Position numbers and translations under genes: made by a program. This document shows positions 11,761 through 23,814 of a stretch of DNA of 54,526 nucleotides, piece after piece; within the stretch, counting starts at the first letter, position 1; each line of letters starts with the position of its first letter. The notes beneath the pieces are model-generated. The model saw only the letters and a list, made by a program, of their open reading frames with translations. It had not been told where the DNA came from and did no database searches. This DNA is from Triparma columacea (taxonomy: Eukaryota; Sar; Bolidophyceae; Parmales; Triparmaceae), in contig BRYA01000293.1 of the NCBI GenBank assembly GCA_030267965.1, positions 6,266-60,791 of the forward strand. The letters are read 5' to 3'.

Positions 11761-14700
11761 GGCCGTCTGCTCGATTCCGTTCTCGCCGCTCCCCTCGCTA
11801 GTCTCTAAGTCCAACAAGTTCATCTGACTTCTCCGCTCAAATTGCGCCTCTTCCTCGGCGGTAACGCCCAGGCCCTTCCTGACGCTCTTTCCGAAGCCGT
11901 TCGCGGCGGCGGGACCGTTGACCATTGTGAGATCGATCATGAGCTCCTTCAGAGGGGTGAAGATGTCCTCAACAACGAGGTCGAAGAAGCTAGGGAGGCT
12001 GCGCTTGTCGCGGTTGAAACTGACCAGGCCGATATACGCGACGATTCTGAAGATGATGGCAAGGTAGTACATCACATAGATGTTCAGATCGGCCATGCCC
12101 TCGGTATAGCTGAACTTAACCAGTCGTGCTACGACGCTGTCAGAAGTTTTAAGGAAGTTTGGAGGCATCTTCCAAGCGTCAGCGTAGTGAGCGGTCTCTG
12201 CAATAAAAAGAGCTTCGTCGAACCACCTCGCGTAGCTCAACCTGCTGAGATAGATAGCGCCTGTGCCCATCTTGTCAATTGCGGACAGCGTTGGCTGGTT
12301 GCCAGACATCATATTCGCGATCAAGATGAAGACCACGGTGGCGAGCTGCGCGCTCTTGGGGTCCATGCTGGTGCTGAAGATGATGGGTACTCCGGTGGCC
12401 ATGAGGGCGGCGGCGAAGCAAATGTTCCAGTACAGGCTGAATTCGCACCGCGGGCTCGCCAGGGGGTAGAACGAGACGAGGATTGCTGTGACGAGGATAG
12501 CGATACGCCCGAGCTCCACCATGGTCTTGGCAAGAAAGTATGAAAGCGTGTCGAGGTTCATGCCAGAGCCAGGGCTGCTCTCCCTCCAGAACACTTCACG
12601 CTCCCCGCCGAAGACGCGGAGCTCGGCAAGGCTCGTGGTCAGGCCGACGATGAGCCCAAGCATGAAGTTCATCATGGTCAGCTGCTTGAACTGAAATTCT
12701 CTGTAAAGGGAGCCGACGACGGCACCCGCAACCACCTGCATCGCGATATCCGAGATGAACGTGACCTTATGCTTGTTGTACTGGAGAATTGCTCTTCCCA
12801 TGTACATGAAAAAGGACCTAAGAAAACCCATGGGCTTGACAGACTCGAGAGCAGCGGCTGAAATCCTCGTTTTGATGGTCGTATCAGGGGATCCAGTATG
12901 CACCTCGCTTTGAACATCCTTCCAGAGCTGGAATAGCTTGGAGGGCTCAAACTCGTCGTCGTTCTTGCGAGGGTGCTTGCCCGCAATGACGTCCATGAAG
13001 AAGTCGGCAGGGTTGACGCGATCAGGGCAATCGAACCCAAGAGTCTTGAAGTATTGGTTGCATTCTCCGCTTGGACCGAGGTAAACGGTAGAACCTCCCT
13101 TGCCCAAGAGGAGAACGTCGTCAAAGAGCTCAAAGAGCTGATAAGACGGCTGGTGCAGCACGACGATGACGTTCGTTCCCTTCTTCGCGATCTCCTTGAG
13201 AGCCTCAAGCAGCTCGTAGGAAGTCGCACTGTCTAGCCCGGAGGTCGGCTCGTCGAGGAAGAGCAGAGACGGATTGGAGACCATCTCCATGCCGACATTC
13301 ACTCTCTTCCTCTGCCCGCCGCTGATGCCCCGGACGGTCTCATCTCCGATCGGCTCATGCTTGACGTGGGAGATGCCGAGGGTCTTAATAACGTCGGCGA
13401 CGATTAGCTTGCACTTATTGTTGCTTGTGGAGGCGGGCAGGCGCATGCGGGCATAAAATAGCAGATTCTCCTCCACGGTGAGGTCGCGCATCATCGTATC
13501 ATCTTGAGGAACGAAGCCACAGAGAGAGGAGTAGTTCATAACTCTGTCCTCGCTGCCGTTGATACGAATGTTACCTGTGGTCTCCCCGTAAGACGCCTTC
13601 CCGGCAAGAACGTTCATGAATGTGGTCTTGCCTGCTCCGCTCGGGCCCATGATTGCTGTGATCCTTCCGGCTCTGAGTAAACCCGTGACAGAGTTGAGAA
13701 CGCGCTTTTTGGTACCATTGAGAATGAGGCCAAGATTGTCGAATTCGATATCCATCCTGAGAGGGCCTTTCTCATCCAGGTGGGGAAGGAGATCGACTCC
13801 GACCTCCTTCTTTCTGTACATGTTGGCCACCTTCATCTCTTGCTTGCGCGAGCGCGAGAGGAAGAAACGACGAGTGGCGTGCTGCGCGACCGCGAGTAAC
13901 AAAAGGATGACCAAGATGGTGACAGTCTTGATGCTCGCAACATATGAGGGGCGATCCATGCCCTCGTAATTGCACCTGGAGAAGGCAGTTCTGCAATCCT
14001 GCGGCTCGAAGGAGCCGCGAGGGCAGTACTTGCCCTTGGGGCAGATCACGGGGGTCTCAAAAGTCGTCGGGCAGTACTTGCCCTTGGGACAGAGGGTTCC
14101 CTGTCTCGAACCGGGGCAGACGAAGCCACCATCCTCGATCAGAACTTTGTTCAAGGGCTTCTTCGTGGTGCCTAGGGCCGAGTCCGGGACGCACTGGTTG
14201 CCGTCGGTCTCGGGTACGGTGGGAAGGCAGGATGCGCCCTCGATACACGCTATGATGCACTGATAATTCTCGGGACAGAAGAAGCCAGCGGGGCAGGCCG
14301 AGGTGTGGGGCTGGTAATAGGCGGCGTCAGAATCGTCAGCCTCGGTGAAGTTCTTGAAGACGCCACTGGGACAGCCAGTCATGTGGAAATCGTCAGACGA
14401 AACAGCGAAGGGATTGCACTGTTCTGCATCGGTCACGCCAGTGACAAAGTTCTTCATCTGATTTCCTTCGCAGTGCCAGATGGCGAACTGCTTGTTGTCG
14501 ATGCTGATGGGGTTATTCTCTACCCATTCATCCAGAAAGTCAACGAAGTCAGTGGTGTTCCAGTTCTCGAAGTCGTCGTCCTCGTCGTCGTAGGGGTCGT
14601 CGTAGGAGTCGTCGTCGGGGGTGGGGGTGGGGGAGGGAGTGTCGTCAGAGTCTTCTAGGTTGCGAGGAAGGGGAAGGGCGCAATCTTCCGGGGCAGGGTC

Positions 14701-15636
14701 AAAGTCTTCGTCGTTCATCCAGATGCGACTGCCTGGAGCGAAGACGGAGGTGCCGCGGAGGATTCTTCGGTCCTCATCGTCAAATACGTCACGTCTGTCG
14801 AATTCGCCTTCCATGTCCATCTCGAAGACTTCCCAAAGGTCTATCCCCTTGTTGGCGGTGTTAAGCGTCCAGTAATACCCCTCTGGCGAGAGTATGTAGT
14901 CGATGCCCGTCATGTTATGGTAGACCCAGATGCGTATGCGGAGAACCTCAGTGCCAGCGATGACAACAAAGATAAATGGAATCATCTTGATTCCACTCCA
15001 TACCGTCTTCTTGTGTAACGCTTTGCGCTTCTCCGCCTCTTCGTCCTCGTCATACTCGGACTCAGTCTTGGTGCAGCAAGAGAGGCAGCACCACGATGAG
15101 ATGAAGACCATGACGCTGAAAAAGAAGAGTGAGCTGACGGCATCGCCGAGCTTGTATGACATGAGCAGCGGCCATATGAAAATGGCAACACAGCTGCCGA
15201 AGATGACCACAAGGAGAGAGTTGACCTTCTTGAAGGTCTCATCACGCATGCAGAACCTCCAGGAACTCTCGCCCAGCCCCATACCACAGCCACAGATCGA
15301 AATCGCGAAGCAGCAGGATAGCACCAAGAAGGTGGGGAAGACTTTCCAGAGCCAAGCGTCAGAGCAGCTGTTGTCGTCCTGTGTGTTGCTGTGCAGGGCA
15401 TTGCAGTAAAAGGAATTCATGATCAGCGAGAAGAGAGACATGAGTAAGCAAAGTACCATGAGCAGCATGCTGATCTTGTACGTCTTCGAGCGGCCGTGTA
15501 GGTCAGAGTGCTTGTTCGTGCGCCTCATCTTCGAGGGGTTCTGAACTAACAGCTTGGTCTCTAAGAGGGATTGACCCGAGCCCGAGGAAGGAATGTTAGA
15601 CTCGCGTGTGGGGGATGTGGAGCGGAAGGAGCCCAT
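11695..15636 (-). CDS. ABCG half-transporter with Cys-rich luminal domain
   Basis: Single-exon gene. The ATG at 15636 gives 1313 residues; longer readings start only from TTG. Several N-terminal membrane helices (about 50-250) are followed by an acidic and then a Cys-rich extracytosolic segment with repeats of CPKGKYCP type (about 445-570). One nucleotide-binding domain follows: Walker A GPSGAGKTT near 662, signature ISGGQRKRV near 772, Walker B LLFLDEPTSGLDS near 794. The ABC2-type membrane domain with six helices comes last. Order NBD then TMD is the ABCG (White/WBC) type; the Cys-rich N-terminus recalls plant ABCG24/28. It probably exports lipids or other hydrophobic compounds as a dimer. 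The C-terminus ends in a 7-residue tandem repeat. Confidence 0.93.
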   Translation of the reverse strand: MGSFRSTSPTRESNIPSSGSGQSLLETKLLVQNPSKMRRTNKHSDLHGRSKTYKISMLLMVLCLLMSLFSLIMNSFYCNALHSNTQDDNSCSDAWLWKVFPTFLVLSCCFAISICGCGMGLGESSWRFCMRDETFKKVNSLLVVIFGSCVAIFIWPLLMSYKLGDAVSSLFFFSVMVFISSWCCLSCCTKTESEYDEDEEAEKRKALHKKTVWSGIKMIPFIFVVIAGTEVLRIRIWVYHNMTGIDYILSPEGYYWTLNTANKGIDLWEVFEMDMEGEFDRRDVFDDEDRRILRGTSVFAPGSRIWMNDEDFDPAPEDCALPLPRNLEDSDDTPSPTPTPDDDSYDDPYDDEDDDFENWNTTDFVDFLDEWVENNPISIDNKQFAIWHCEGNQMKNFVTGVTDAEQCNPFAVSSDDFHMTGCPSGVFKNFTEADDSDAAYYQPHTSACPAGFFCPENYQCIIACIEGASCLPTVPETDGNQCVPDSALGTTKKPLNKVLIEDGGFVCPGSRQGTLCPKGKYCPTTFETPVICPKGKYCPRGSFEPQDCRTAFSRCNYEGMDRPSYVASIKTVTILVILLLLAVAQHATRRFFLSRSRKQEMKVANMYRKKEVGVDLLPHLDEKGPLRMDIEFDNLGLILNGTKKRVLNSVTGLLRAGRITAIMGPSGAGKTTFMNVLAGKASYGETTGNIRINGSEDRVMNYSSLCGFVPQDDTMMRDLTVEENLLFYARMRLPASTSNNKCKLIVADVIKTLGISHVKHEPIGDETVRGISGGQRKRVNVGMEMVSNPSLLFLDEPTSGLDSATSYELLEALKEIAKKGTNVIVVLHQPSYQLFELFDDVLLLGKGGSTVYLGPSGECNQYFKTLGFDCPDRVNPADFFMDVIAGKHPRKNDDEFEPSKLFQLWKDVQSEVHTGSPDTTIKTRISAAALESVKPMGFLRSFFMYMGRAILQYNKHKVTFISDIAMQVVAGAVVGSLYREFQFKQLTMMNFMLGLIVGLTTSLAELRVFGGEREVFWRESSPGSGMNLDTLSYFLAKTMVELGRIAILVTAILVSFYPLASPRCEFSLYWNICFAAALMATGVPIIFSTSMDPKSAQLATVVFILIANMMSGNQPTLSAIDKMGTGAIYLSRLSYARWFDEALFIAETAHYADAWKMPPNFLKTSDSVVARLVKFSYTEGMADLNIYVMYYLAIIFRIVAYIGLVSFNRDKRSLPSFFDLVVEDIFTPLKELMIDLTMVNGPAAANGFGKSVRKGLGVTAEEEAQFERRSQMNLLDLETSEGSGENGIEQTAMRISTHAENDSTRAENDSTRA

Positions 15637-15830
15637 CAGGGAAGATGAAGGGATAAACGAGAGGAGAGGCTGTATCGGAGAGAGAGTCCGAAGTCCGAAG
15701 AGAGGAAGAAACAAGAAGATATATATCAGATTTTGTTGCGAACGAAGAACGAAGGAGTTCTCCAAATTCGGAAAATTTGTATTGCTCTAAAACTCTTGAC
15801 GTGAACCTCGTCAATGTTACGCTAACTCAG
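15637..15830. promoter_or_regulatory. Divergent promoter of ABCG and dioxygenase genes
   Basis: The 194 bp separate the divergent ATGs at 15636 (-) and 15831 (+). A TATATAT patch lies at about 15719-15726. No further motif is claimed. Confidence 0.4.
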
Positions 15831-16935
15831 ATGGGACTTATGCGCATGAAATTTTTCGCCGTCTTTGTGCTCTGCCTCCTATTAGTTCCTACAATTTCGC
15901 TCAAAGCCTCAACTTCAGCCCAGCTTCGATACCTCAGAGACGGCCACTGCAAGATTAGCGGTGCTTTAGACCCAGCACTTCTTTTAAATGTCAAGAAGTC
16001 TTGCGATCGTTTCATGAACGGGGGGGAAGGACAGCTCAGGGCATTCAGACAAAAGGTGGCGGTGACAAAAGAGGTTCGAGGTGTTGATCTTCTTGACGAG
16101 CAGTCTGCATTCTGTCGTGAGTTCGACACCGTCAAGAAATGCAAAGCTGTGTTGGGTGACATTCCCTTCTTGCAGTATTTCAACGTGTGGAGGGAGGATG
16201 AGGTTGTGAGAAGCCTATCGACTTCGCCTGAGCTTGCGGAGCTCGCCAGTTCGCTGATGCGAGTGAGAAGAGTAAGGCTGTACCAGGACTCTCTGTTTCT
16301 CAAAAGAGTAGGTGATGGGTGCACAAACTACCACTCTGACCTTCGAATGGCCCCCTTCGACACAAACGATTTTGTGACGTTTTGGATTCCCCTTGTCGAC
16401 ATCCCAAAACATGGGTCGGCGCTTGTGTTCGTCTCGGGGTCTCACAATGACATAGCTCTCAACTTTTGGCGGAGCAGGAAGCAGGTTGCGAACATGGACT
16501 TGAGCAAAAGGTGAGGATAGACGAAGAGGAAAATGATGCGCACGGAGTGAAGCAACGAGCAGCGAGACACAAGAAGGGTTGGTGTTTTAGAAGGCCCTTC
16601 TTTGTATTCACCTCCCCCGCTCCTCCCCCGCTCATCGCAGGTATAAGAACGCGGAGGCCCACCATATGCCGTTATCAGTCGGCGATATAACTGCGCATTC
16701 TGGGTGGGTTTTGCACAGCGCAGATGGAAACGTGGGCCCCAGTGATAGGCTCGCACTGGCAGTGTCATACGTGAGCGCCGATGCCGTGATTAGAAAGGGA
16801 TGGGATGAATTTGAGGCTGGACACGAGGAGGACTTTGCGTCTTATGGAAGCTGGGTCAAGGACGTGAAAGTCGGGAAGAGGATCAAGGATTCTCATCCTA
16901 GTGTTCCGGTCATTTCGTTCCCGCGCAAGGAATAG
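15831..16935 (+). CDS. Phytanoyl-CoA dioxygenase-like Fe(II)/2-oxoglutarate enzyme, secretory
   Basis: Exons 15831-16510 and 16641-16935 join within an Arg codon, giving 324 residues. An N-terminal signal peptide is evident (MKFFAVFVLCLLLVPTISL; start could also be 15840 or 15846). The double-stranded beta-helix carries the iron triad: NYHSD supplies the HxD pair near residue 166 and the distal His lies in TAHSGWVLH near 245. The 2-oxoglutarate-binding Arg is in RLALAVSY. GSALVFVSGSH is a typical PhyH strand. Family members hydroxylate lipids or small metabolites; the substrate here is unknown. Secretory targeting is unlike the peroxisomal enzyme and suggests an ER, plastid-envelope or secreted role. 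Confidence 0.87.
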
Positions 16936-17139
16936 CAGCGAGTAAAGTAGTATTGTTGTATTATATAAAAAAATGCTTCAACACAAATTCGGAACAAAGA
17001 AGGCACGCGGCGCTCGTCCTGATCTTTGCCATTCTCCATTATTATTTCTCGATTTCTCGATTTTGCCATGCCAATACAATACCCCCCAGATATAATAGAA
17101 GGAAGGAAGGAAGAAGGCCCTATCTTGCCGGCATTTTCC

Positions 17140-20028
17140 ATGTCTACCGGCTCCGGTTCCGGTTTGCCTAAGTGGGTGGAGGGCGTGTTGATGAATGTGC
17201 TTGGCCAAATTTGTATTAACCTAGGTAAGGACTCCAAGGCATCCGGAAGGATCTCATGTGTTTTGAGCGGAATCATTTCTCTTTAGTGTTCTTAACGTGA
17301 GAAGCGTGGCAGGGACTCTGTTGACGCACTAGAGGTGTTGATTGCCGTCTGTGACATAATTTTTCACCCACTCCCTCACGGTCCAATTCAACCTCACATC
17401 TCAGGGACAAATGTCATGAAGTTCGGCCACGCGCTGCAGGATATCTCGTCTCGTAACGATAGTAAGGGGGGGTTCGATGACTTGGAGTTGGAATCAGGGG
17501 GGCAGAGGCTCTCAGCTGATGACTACGACTTTGACCCTGAGGATATTGACGAACTCAACACGACCGAGGAGGGGTTGAGGCTTCAGAGGAAGTCCAAGTG
17601 GGTGAAAAGGGTAGGCGCTTTCTTGTTCATGATTGGCGGCGTGTTAAATTTCGTTAGCTTTAGTTATGCTGCCCAGAGTTTGTTGGCGAGTTTAGGGAGT
17701 GTGCAGTTTGTATCTAATGTAGTCTTTGGCAAGGTGAGCCAACTAACGCAACTCCTTCTGTCGTCAATTCGCTCGTCCTCACTCCTCCCCGCTCCTTGAA
17801 GTTCGTCCTGGGGGAGAAGGTGTACTGCAGGACGTGGCTCGCAACCTTAGTTATTTGCGTCGGGAATATTCTCATCGTGTACTATAGCAACCGAGAAACG
17901 AAGGAGTACACTGCGAGCGAACTTCTAGATGCATATACCTTGGATTACAAGTGGTACTGCCTCGCGGCTTTTGTATTTTTGATCGTGGTCCAGAGGATCT
18001 ACAACTACTGCGGTAGGCTCATTCATGCTTTCGAGAGCAAGGTGAGAGGGGGTACGGGCGGGCGGCGCAAAGGTGTGACATTTATTTCCCTTGCAGCAAC
18101 TAATTCCTTCTTCGCCTGCAATAGAGATTAGTTGCTCCCAATGGGTACAAGACGTCCCAGGCTATCTGCTACTCCCTCTTCTCGGCCATCCTAGGCACCC
18201 AACAGATGCTGCAGGCCAAGTGCCTCTCTGAGCTACTTCGCATGACAGTTTCTGGGAATAACCAGATGCTCAAGCCCTTCACCTATGCGGTGATATTTAT
18301 CTACATCATCGCGACAGTGTTTTCGCTTTATAGGATGAACGAAGCCCTCCGCAGGTACGACGGCCTCTTCATCATCCCCGTCCTACAGGTCTTTTGGCTT
18401 GTCTTCACTATTGTATCCGGCGGTATCTATTTCCAGGAGTTCCACCACTTCTCCAAAACCCAAATGATAGGCTTTTGCACGGGTGTCTTGGTGGTGTTTT
18501 ATGGGGTGTATTTATTGATGCCCACGGAGAAGGAGGAAGATGTTCACGAGCTTCTATACGACGATGGAAACAGGTAAGCGGGGTCGCCAGCAGGGGAAAG
18601 CGACGAAGTGATCTCGTACCTGTCTATTGTGAAGACTTCGTGCACCTTCGCAGAGCTAGCAGCTAACCTTCCTTCGCTCATCTTAGGAACTCCGACCTCT
18701 TCCCACAGCTCGACGTCGACATTAGCTACGAAGATTTTGACGGAAAAAGGAGAGGTGGCCACAACAACGACGCCGGTTCGCCGCTTCCCCCCGGACTCCC
18801 CCCGCTTGGAGAGGGCATCCCCAGTTCGCCAGACAGACAGACCAGGAACGGGAGGACGAGCAGCCTGGAGAGCGCCGACGGAGAGAGGAGGAACAGCGCC
18901 GGGTACATTAGGAAGAGAAGGAAGAAGAAGAGCATGGCCTTTGGTTTTTACGACGAAAAGAGGCGGAGCCAAATCAGGCTGATGGGGTTCGGTTTCATGC
19001 CCGTTGTTAGTATGGATAAGAAGGTGAACAAATTCGCGGACTTCCTTATCGAGAAAGAAAAATACCTCGCGCCGGTAGAGAAGCTAAGTAAGCAGGTCTT
19101 CCGCCCTCTCACGGGAAGCAACAGAGGATTTAAGCGCGGGAAGAACAGCGAAAATGGACTTGTGGAGCTGGATGAATTGAGGAGGAGGACACTGACTGCT
19201 GATGGTGTCGTGGATGGGAGGAGTGGGAGGATTGTTGGTGCTAAAGATATCAACTTGAAGGTTTTGAATGAGGAGTGGGACAAAAGAAATAGAGAGGGGG
19301 AGGAGGGGGGGGGGGGGGAGGGGGGGGAGGAGAGCAGCCAGGGGAGCGATGGAGAGCTAGGGGGGATGCGGGGGGGGTTTGCCCGGGGACTCGCACACAG
19401 GAGAAGGTGAGGGAAGCGGTAGGGACACAACTGCAAGTTGAGATCGTAGTATGTAACGAGCCTGTCATCCTAATACATCATCTCGCCCGTTACACGTTGC
19501 AGCTTCAGCCAGCCACCAGAGGGGATAGCGGAACTCATGAGTTCCCTTGGAGGCAAATCGAGCTCGGTCATGGATGGAGAGGGGGACAACTTGGAGGAGG
19601 GGGAAGGCAAGGGGGGGGGGCTAGTGCTAGGAGACTTCGCAGGAGACATGAGGACGATGTCATTGGGGGGGGGGAGGCTCAGGGCAGTCAGCGGAGGCAG
19701 CGGGGGAAACCAAGAAGATTTTGGCGGTGTGATTAAAAAGGGCGTCAGGAAGGTCAGCGACGCAATTATTGACGCGATTGACGGGGGGGTGGGGGGTGGG
19801 GAAAGGGGATCTTTCGGTGAAGAGGAAACGGGAGCGGAAGGGGAGGAAGGAACAGAAGGCGAAAGGGGGAGAATCTTAGGGGGAGATGAGACTGAGACTG
19901 AGACGGAAGAGTCAGATGACGAGGAGGGAGGGGTGGGGGAGGGAGAGAAGGAGGAGGAGGAGAGAGGGGGGGAGGGTGAAGAAGGAGGGCTTGTCAAACG
20001 TTCTCCGGGGGGGGATCATGGAGGGTGA
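17140..20028 (+). CDS. NIPA-like (DUF803) magnesium/metabolite transporter with long tail
   Basis: Six exons (17140-17224, 17405-17733, 17802-18041, 18125-18573, 18687-19406, 19503-20028) keep phase and give 782 residues. NIPA features are LGTNVMKFGH (here split by intron 1), the helix NFVSFSYAAQSLLASLGSVQFVSN followed by FVLGE, and SAILGTQQMLQAKC. Several further hydrophobic helices follow up to about residue 360. The remaining half is a hydrophilic tail with KRRKKK, polyglycine and Glu-rich stretches, much longer than in animal NIPA proteins (about 330-400 residues). NIPA proteins move Mg2+ or related cations across endomembranes. The 3' end carries a 49-bp tandem duplication that alters the last residues. 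Confidence 0.85.
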
Positions 20029-20068
20029 AGAAGGAGGGCTTGTCAAACGTTCTCCGGGGGGGGATCAT
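19971..20068. repeat. 49-bp tandem duplication at the NIPA-like 3' end
   Basis: Copy 1 (19971-20019) is coding. The unit length is not divisible by three, so copy 2 (20020-20068) is entered in a new frame and gives a stop at 20026-20028. Without the duplication the frame would end HKL-stop just after 20068. Confidence 0.88.
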
Positions 20069-20591
20069 AAACTGTGAGTGCAAATGAAACACATAAAAGA
20101 ATGTTTTTGAAAACGGAAAAAATGAGTGTGTAAAGTTGAATTTTAATTCTGTATTTGGACGCACAGTTAGTTTTTAATTGATCAAATTATGGTACAAAAG
20201 ATTTCAAAATTGTCAATTCTATATTAGAAAATTAAGAATATTTTTTTGAACAAGTTATTTTTCTATATTCATCCATTTTGTGTTTTTTGATGTACTGAAT
20301 CAATTTTTATAAATCTAAAGCATTTTGAGAGTTTAAATAATCGATTTCAAAATGCTAAAATTACTATGCAAAAATGCATTATTAATTCATATGCAATACA
20401 AAGGTTGTTCAATATTGCTTAAAACTTCATATTTTATTTCGAAAGAATGTAGGGTTGCTATTACCATCCTATCAAACTTGAAAAAATGGAATTATTGACC
20501 TAGTACGCACTTCAACACAGTCACACACGCTCAGACCGAGCTCCTTAACGCACCTAAGCTAATCACACTGATATTGTTTTGTAGCAACAAA
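20069..20591. other. AT-rich convergent intergenic stretch
   Basis: This is far more AT-rich than the coding flanks, with many A/T homopolymer runs. It lies between the NIPA-like (+) and 707-residue (-) genes and probably holds both 3' UTRs and terminators. No open frame of note. Confidence 0.5.
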
Positions 20592-23101
20592 CTATTTATT
20601 TCGCTTTTCCATCCCCCCCTCCTCTTCCACCTCCATCATCTCGTCGTCCTCATCCTCGTCCCTTGCTTTTCCGCTCTCCAGGGCATTGCATATCTTGCGT
20701 CCCAGATCCCGCTTCCATGCAATGCCCGATTCCGCCAAGAGCGAGGCCTCATCATAGACCTCCCTCTCTAGCTGTTCCTTCTTCTCCTTATCCTGGTCGC
20801 TGTCCCTTTTCCCTACCCTGCCTAGGCACCCCCCCCCAATCATGGCCTCCAGAAAAGCCCAGTCTGCCGCCTTTCCCACGCCGAACCCTCCGTTCCCAGC
20901 CGCCCCCTTGTCCTCGCCTACCCCTCTCAAGACGGCCTCGATGATCATGGTACCGTCCCCCCCTCCCATAACCCCCTTGGTCGGCCTCATCTGCGCGATC
21001 ATTCTAATCGTCTGTTCCCTCCTCGTGGGCTCCTTCAATCCCTCTAGGATATTCTTGGCGTAACCCACTTGCACCAGCTTCGCCTCAACCCTCTCCCTCC
21101 TTTTGTTCCCCCCCTCCTTCACGTCGATGTCTTCAGCCCACCCCCAGACCTCTTCTACGTCCTCCACCTTCCATGTCTGTGTAATCTCCCCTACGACGAT
21201 CTCAAAGATGTCAGCAATCTTCCCCCCCTCCCTAATTCCCCCCCCTTCCCTCCCCCCCCTCGCGATCCCTACGCCCCCACCCCTCCTCACGACTTCCCTA
21301 ACGGCGTGTTCCCTACCGGTGCCGACGAACGCCCAACCAGCCCCGAATGCCGAGACTATTTCCGAACCCCCTCCCTTCATCCTTGCCAGCTGTGCGGTGT
21401 GTGTGTGTGTGTGGGGGGGGTAAATGTTAGTGGTCATAATTGTTCTCATCTCTCTCCCCTCCCTTCGTTATTTTGTGTCCCGCCCTCTCACCTCAATATA
21501 TTCCTTAACCCCCTTAAACCTCTCGTCCCCCCTCCCTTCTCCTCCTTGTTCCTTAACGATCCTATCAGCGTAAACCCTGCATCCCCCATCCCCCTTCTTC
21601 ACGTAGTTCTTCTTCCTATGTTGTTCCCGTGTTTCCCGTGTTTCCTCCTCCCCCCCCGTCGTGTCGTTGTTGTTGTTGTTTCCGAATCTTCTTTTTATTG
21701 GTGATGAGAATTTACCTCTCCCCATATCCTTTCCTCCCCCCCCACCCTCCGAGCCTCCGGCTGAGATGGTAACGCGATCTGAGCTGGTAGGAGAATGGGA
21801 AGGATCACGAAGAACGACACCCCAATCACCCCAAACCCCTGACCCCTGAGACCGAGGAAAGTTATAGAGAGAGTTCGTTAGAGAGTGAGAGTGTTTCACG
21901 TTGGTTAGTTTTCTCATTTCATCCCCCCCCCCTATTACTCTCTCCCCTTTCCCCCTCCCCTAAACCCTCATCTCACCTGTCCCCTTTCACCTTTCCTATA
22001 TTTCCTAACTCCTCTATATCGTTCCTTCAAATAGTGATTCCTAATTCCCCCCATCTCCTGTACCTCCATATCCCTCTCCTCCCTCCCCCCCCCTCCCTCC
22101 TCCTCGTTACTCCCCCCCGTGAACGGTTGGCTTAGCGTGTTGTTGTTATTATTCCCGTCCTTATATCCTTCCCCTCCCTCCCTATTCTCCAGTCCCGTGT
22201 TCCCCTCGCTGTTTGCCCAGACTTCCCCCGACCCCGTTACGTTCCTAGAGGTCCCGTTTTCCGACATCCCTCTTCTCCTTTTCCCAGTCCTACCATCCTC
22301 CCCTCCTCCCCCACCGCTGACTGCCATAGGTGCTAACCCTGGAAACCCTGGTATGGAGGTGGAAAGAACGTTGGGAGCTGAGGAGACTAGAGTTAAGGAC
22401 GGGCTCTGTGATGTGAACGATGCGCTCTGCATAACTAGTGGTACTCCACCCCAGCTCTGTGGGACCTCTGCAGTTTCCTTTTCCTTGTTTGTCTCGTTTG
22501 GGGTGGTCTGTGTCTCCTCTCTTTCCTCCTTTAATTTCCTCCTCCCCATTGCAACTTCTCTCATCATCCTCGTCCTTTCTAGTCTCAGTCCTCTTACTTG
22601 TCCCTCAAGCCCTTTAATCCTCCCCGTGAGTTCCTCCTCTTTAGCTTTCCCTTGTTGTCTAGCTTCTGCAACGGCTGTGAGGTTGCATGCTTCTAGTTCA
22701 AACATTTCTGTTGTTTTTGTTTGTAGTATTCTTTCGAGTTCGTTAATCTGTGCGCGTGTATGATGTGTGTGTGTATATTTAGGGGTGCATTTTGGATGTG
22801 AGTAAATAAAAGGGTAATATATCAGAATATAAGGGATATTACGCAACACAATCCAACATACATCCACACTACACCAATATACACAATTCCCCATACTCAC
22901 CTTTGCTAACAGATGTTGTATTGTTTGAGCATTGGAATGAGCATCCCGATTCTCTTCTCCATTTTCAACTCCATTTTCATCAATATTACGGTTAGTTGAT
23001 CTAGCTATATTAGATGGATGAACTGACTGTACACAAACATTCTCATTATTCATATATATACTACTATTAGAACTACTAACAGACCGAATTATTCCATTCA
23101 T
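20592..23101 (-). CDS. Unrecognised 707-residue low-complexity, probably nuclear protein
   Basis: Four exons, 22901-23101, 21977-22747, 21492-21845 and 20592-21389, are all phase 0, and each splice site is canonical. I do not recognise the family. Visible features: a Ser/Asn-rich N-terminus; a coiled coil (INELERILQTKTTEMFELEA, then ERTRMMREVAMGRRKLKEER); low-complexity Gly/Asn; and a basic patch RTGKRRRG. The segment RYRGVRKYRKG with WGDWGVVLRDP spans the exon 2/3 junction and recalls the start of an AP2/ERF DNA-binding domain (YRGVR, then W-x-A-x-IRDP), but the second half of that domain is not evident. The C-terminus is helical and ends in an acidic tail. A nuclear regulator is possible but unproven. 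Confidence 0.6.
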
Positions 23102-23277
23102 GGAGAGTTTTGTAGAGGCAAAAAGGACAAAGAGTCCGGAAAGAGGAAAGAGACTTTTTTCCAAATTGTCTCAAATTGTCTCAAATTCCCAATAATTACC
23201 CATAACCACCCATAAACACATTCAACATACGACCAACACACAAATAAAATCCAGAAATAAGAGACAAACAAGCCAAA

Positions 23278-23775
23278 ATGAACACCCATTCGGAGGGACA
23301 ACTTCGGAGGGAGACTGGTGAGAAAGAACTGCTAACCCAAACACTACAGAAAGCTCAACAAAGAGCGCAACAAAGAGCACAACAAAGAAAAAATGATGCA
23401 GACTTTGAAGTACAAGGGTCACAGTTTGAAGTTATGTTACCTCCAACATCTCCATCATCTTCACGATACTCAATAGATACAACACAAACAACAGAAACAA
23501 CAACAACTACAGAACACGCAGAACACGCAGAACACGACGACAAATCTGCATTCGACCGCCTCAATCGTCTAGCCGCTTTCTACGACTCAAACAAGAAGGA
23601 CATGGAAACAGGTCAAGTCAGAGAGTCCATGGAAGTAAGGAGAGACAACGTCAACGTGATAAGGGGACAGCTCAGAGCAACTACGGAGGAGGAAGAAGAG
23701 AACGACGACGAGAATGACGAGGCTGACGAGAATGACAAGAATAATAACAACAACAACGACAACAACGAAAACAAT

Positions 23776-23814
<39 letters not shown>

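Noticed and set aside
13616..14260. Several open frames opposite or out of frame in the ABCG gene
   Set aside because: The minus-strand ABCG frame holds Walker A, signature and Walker B, so these are shadows.
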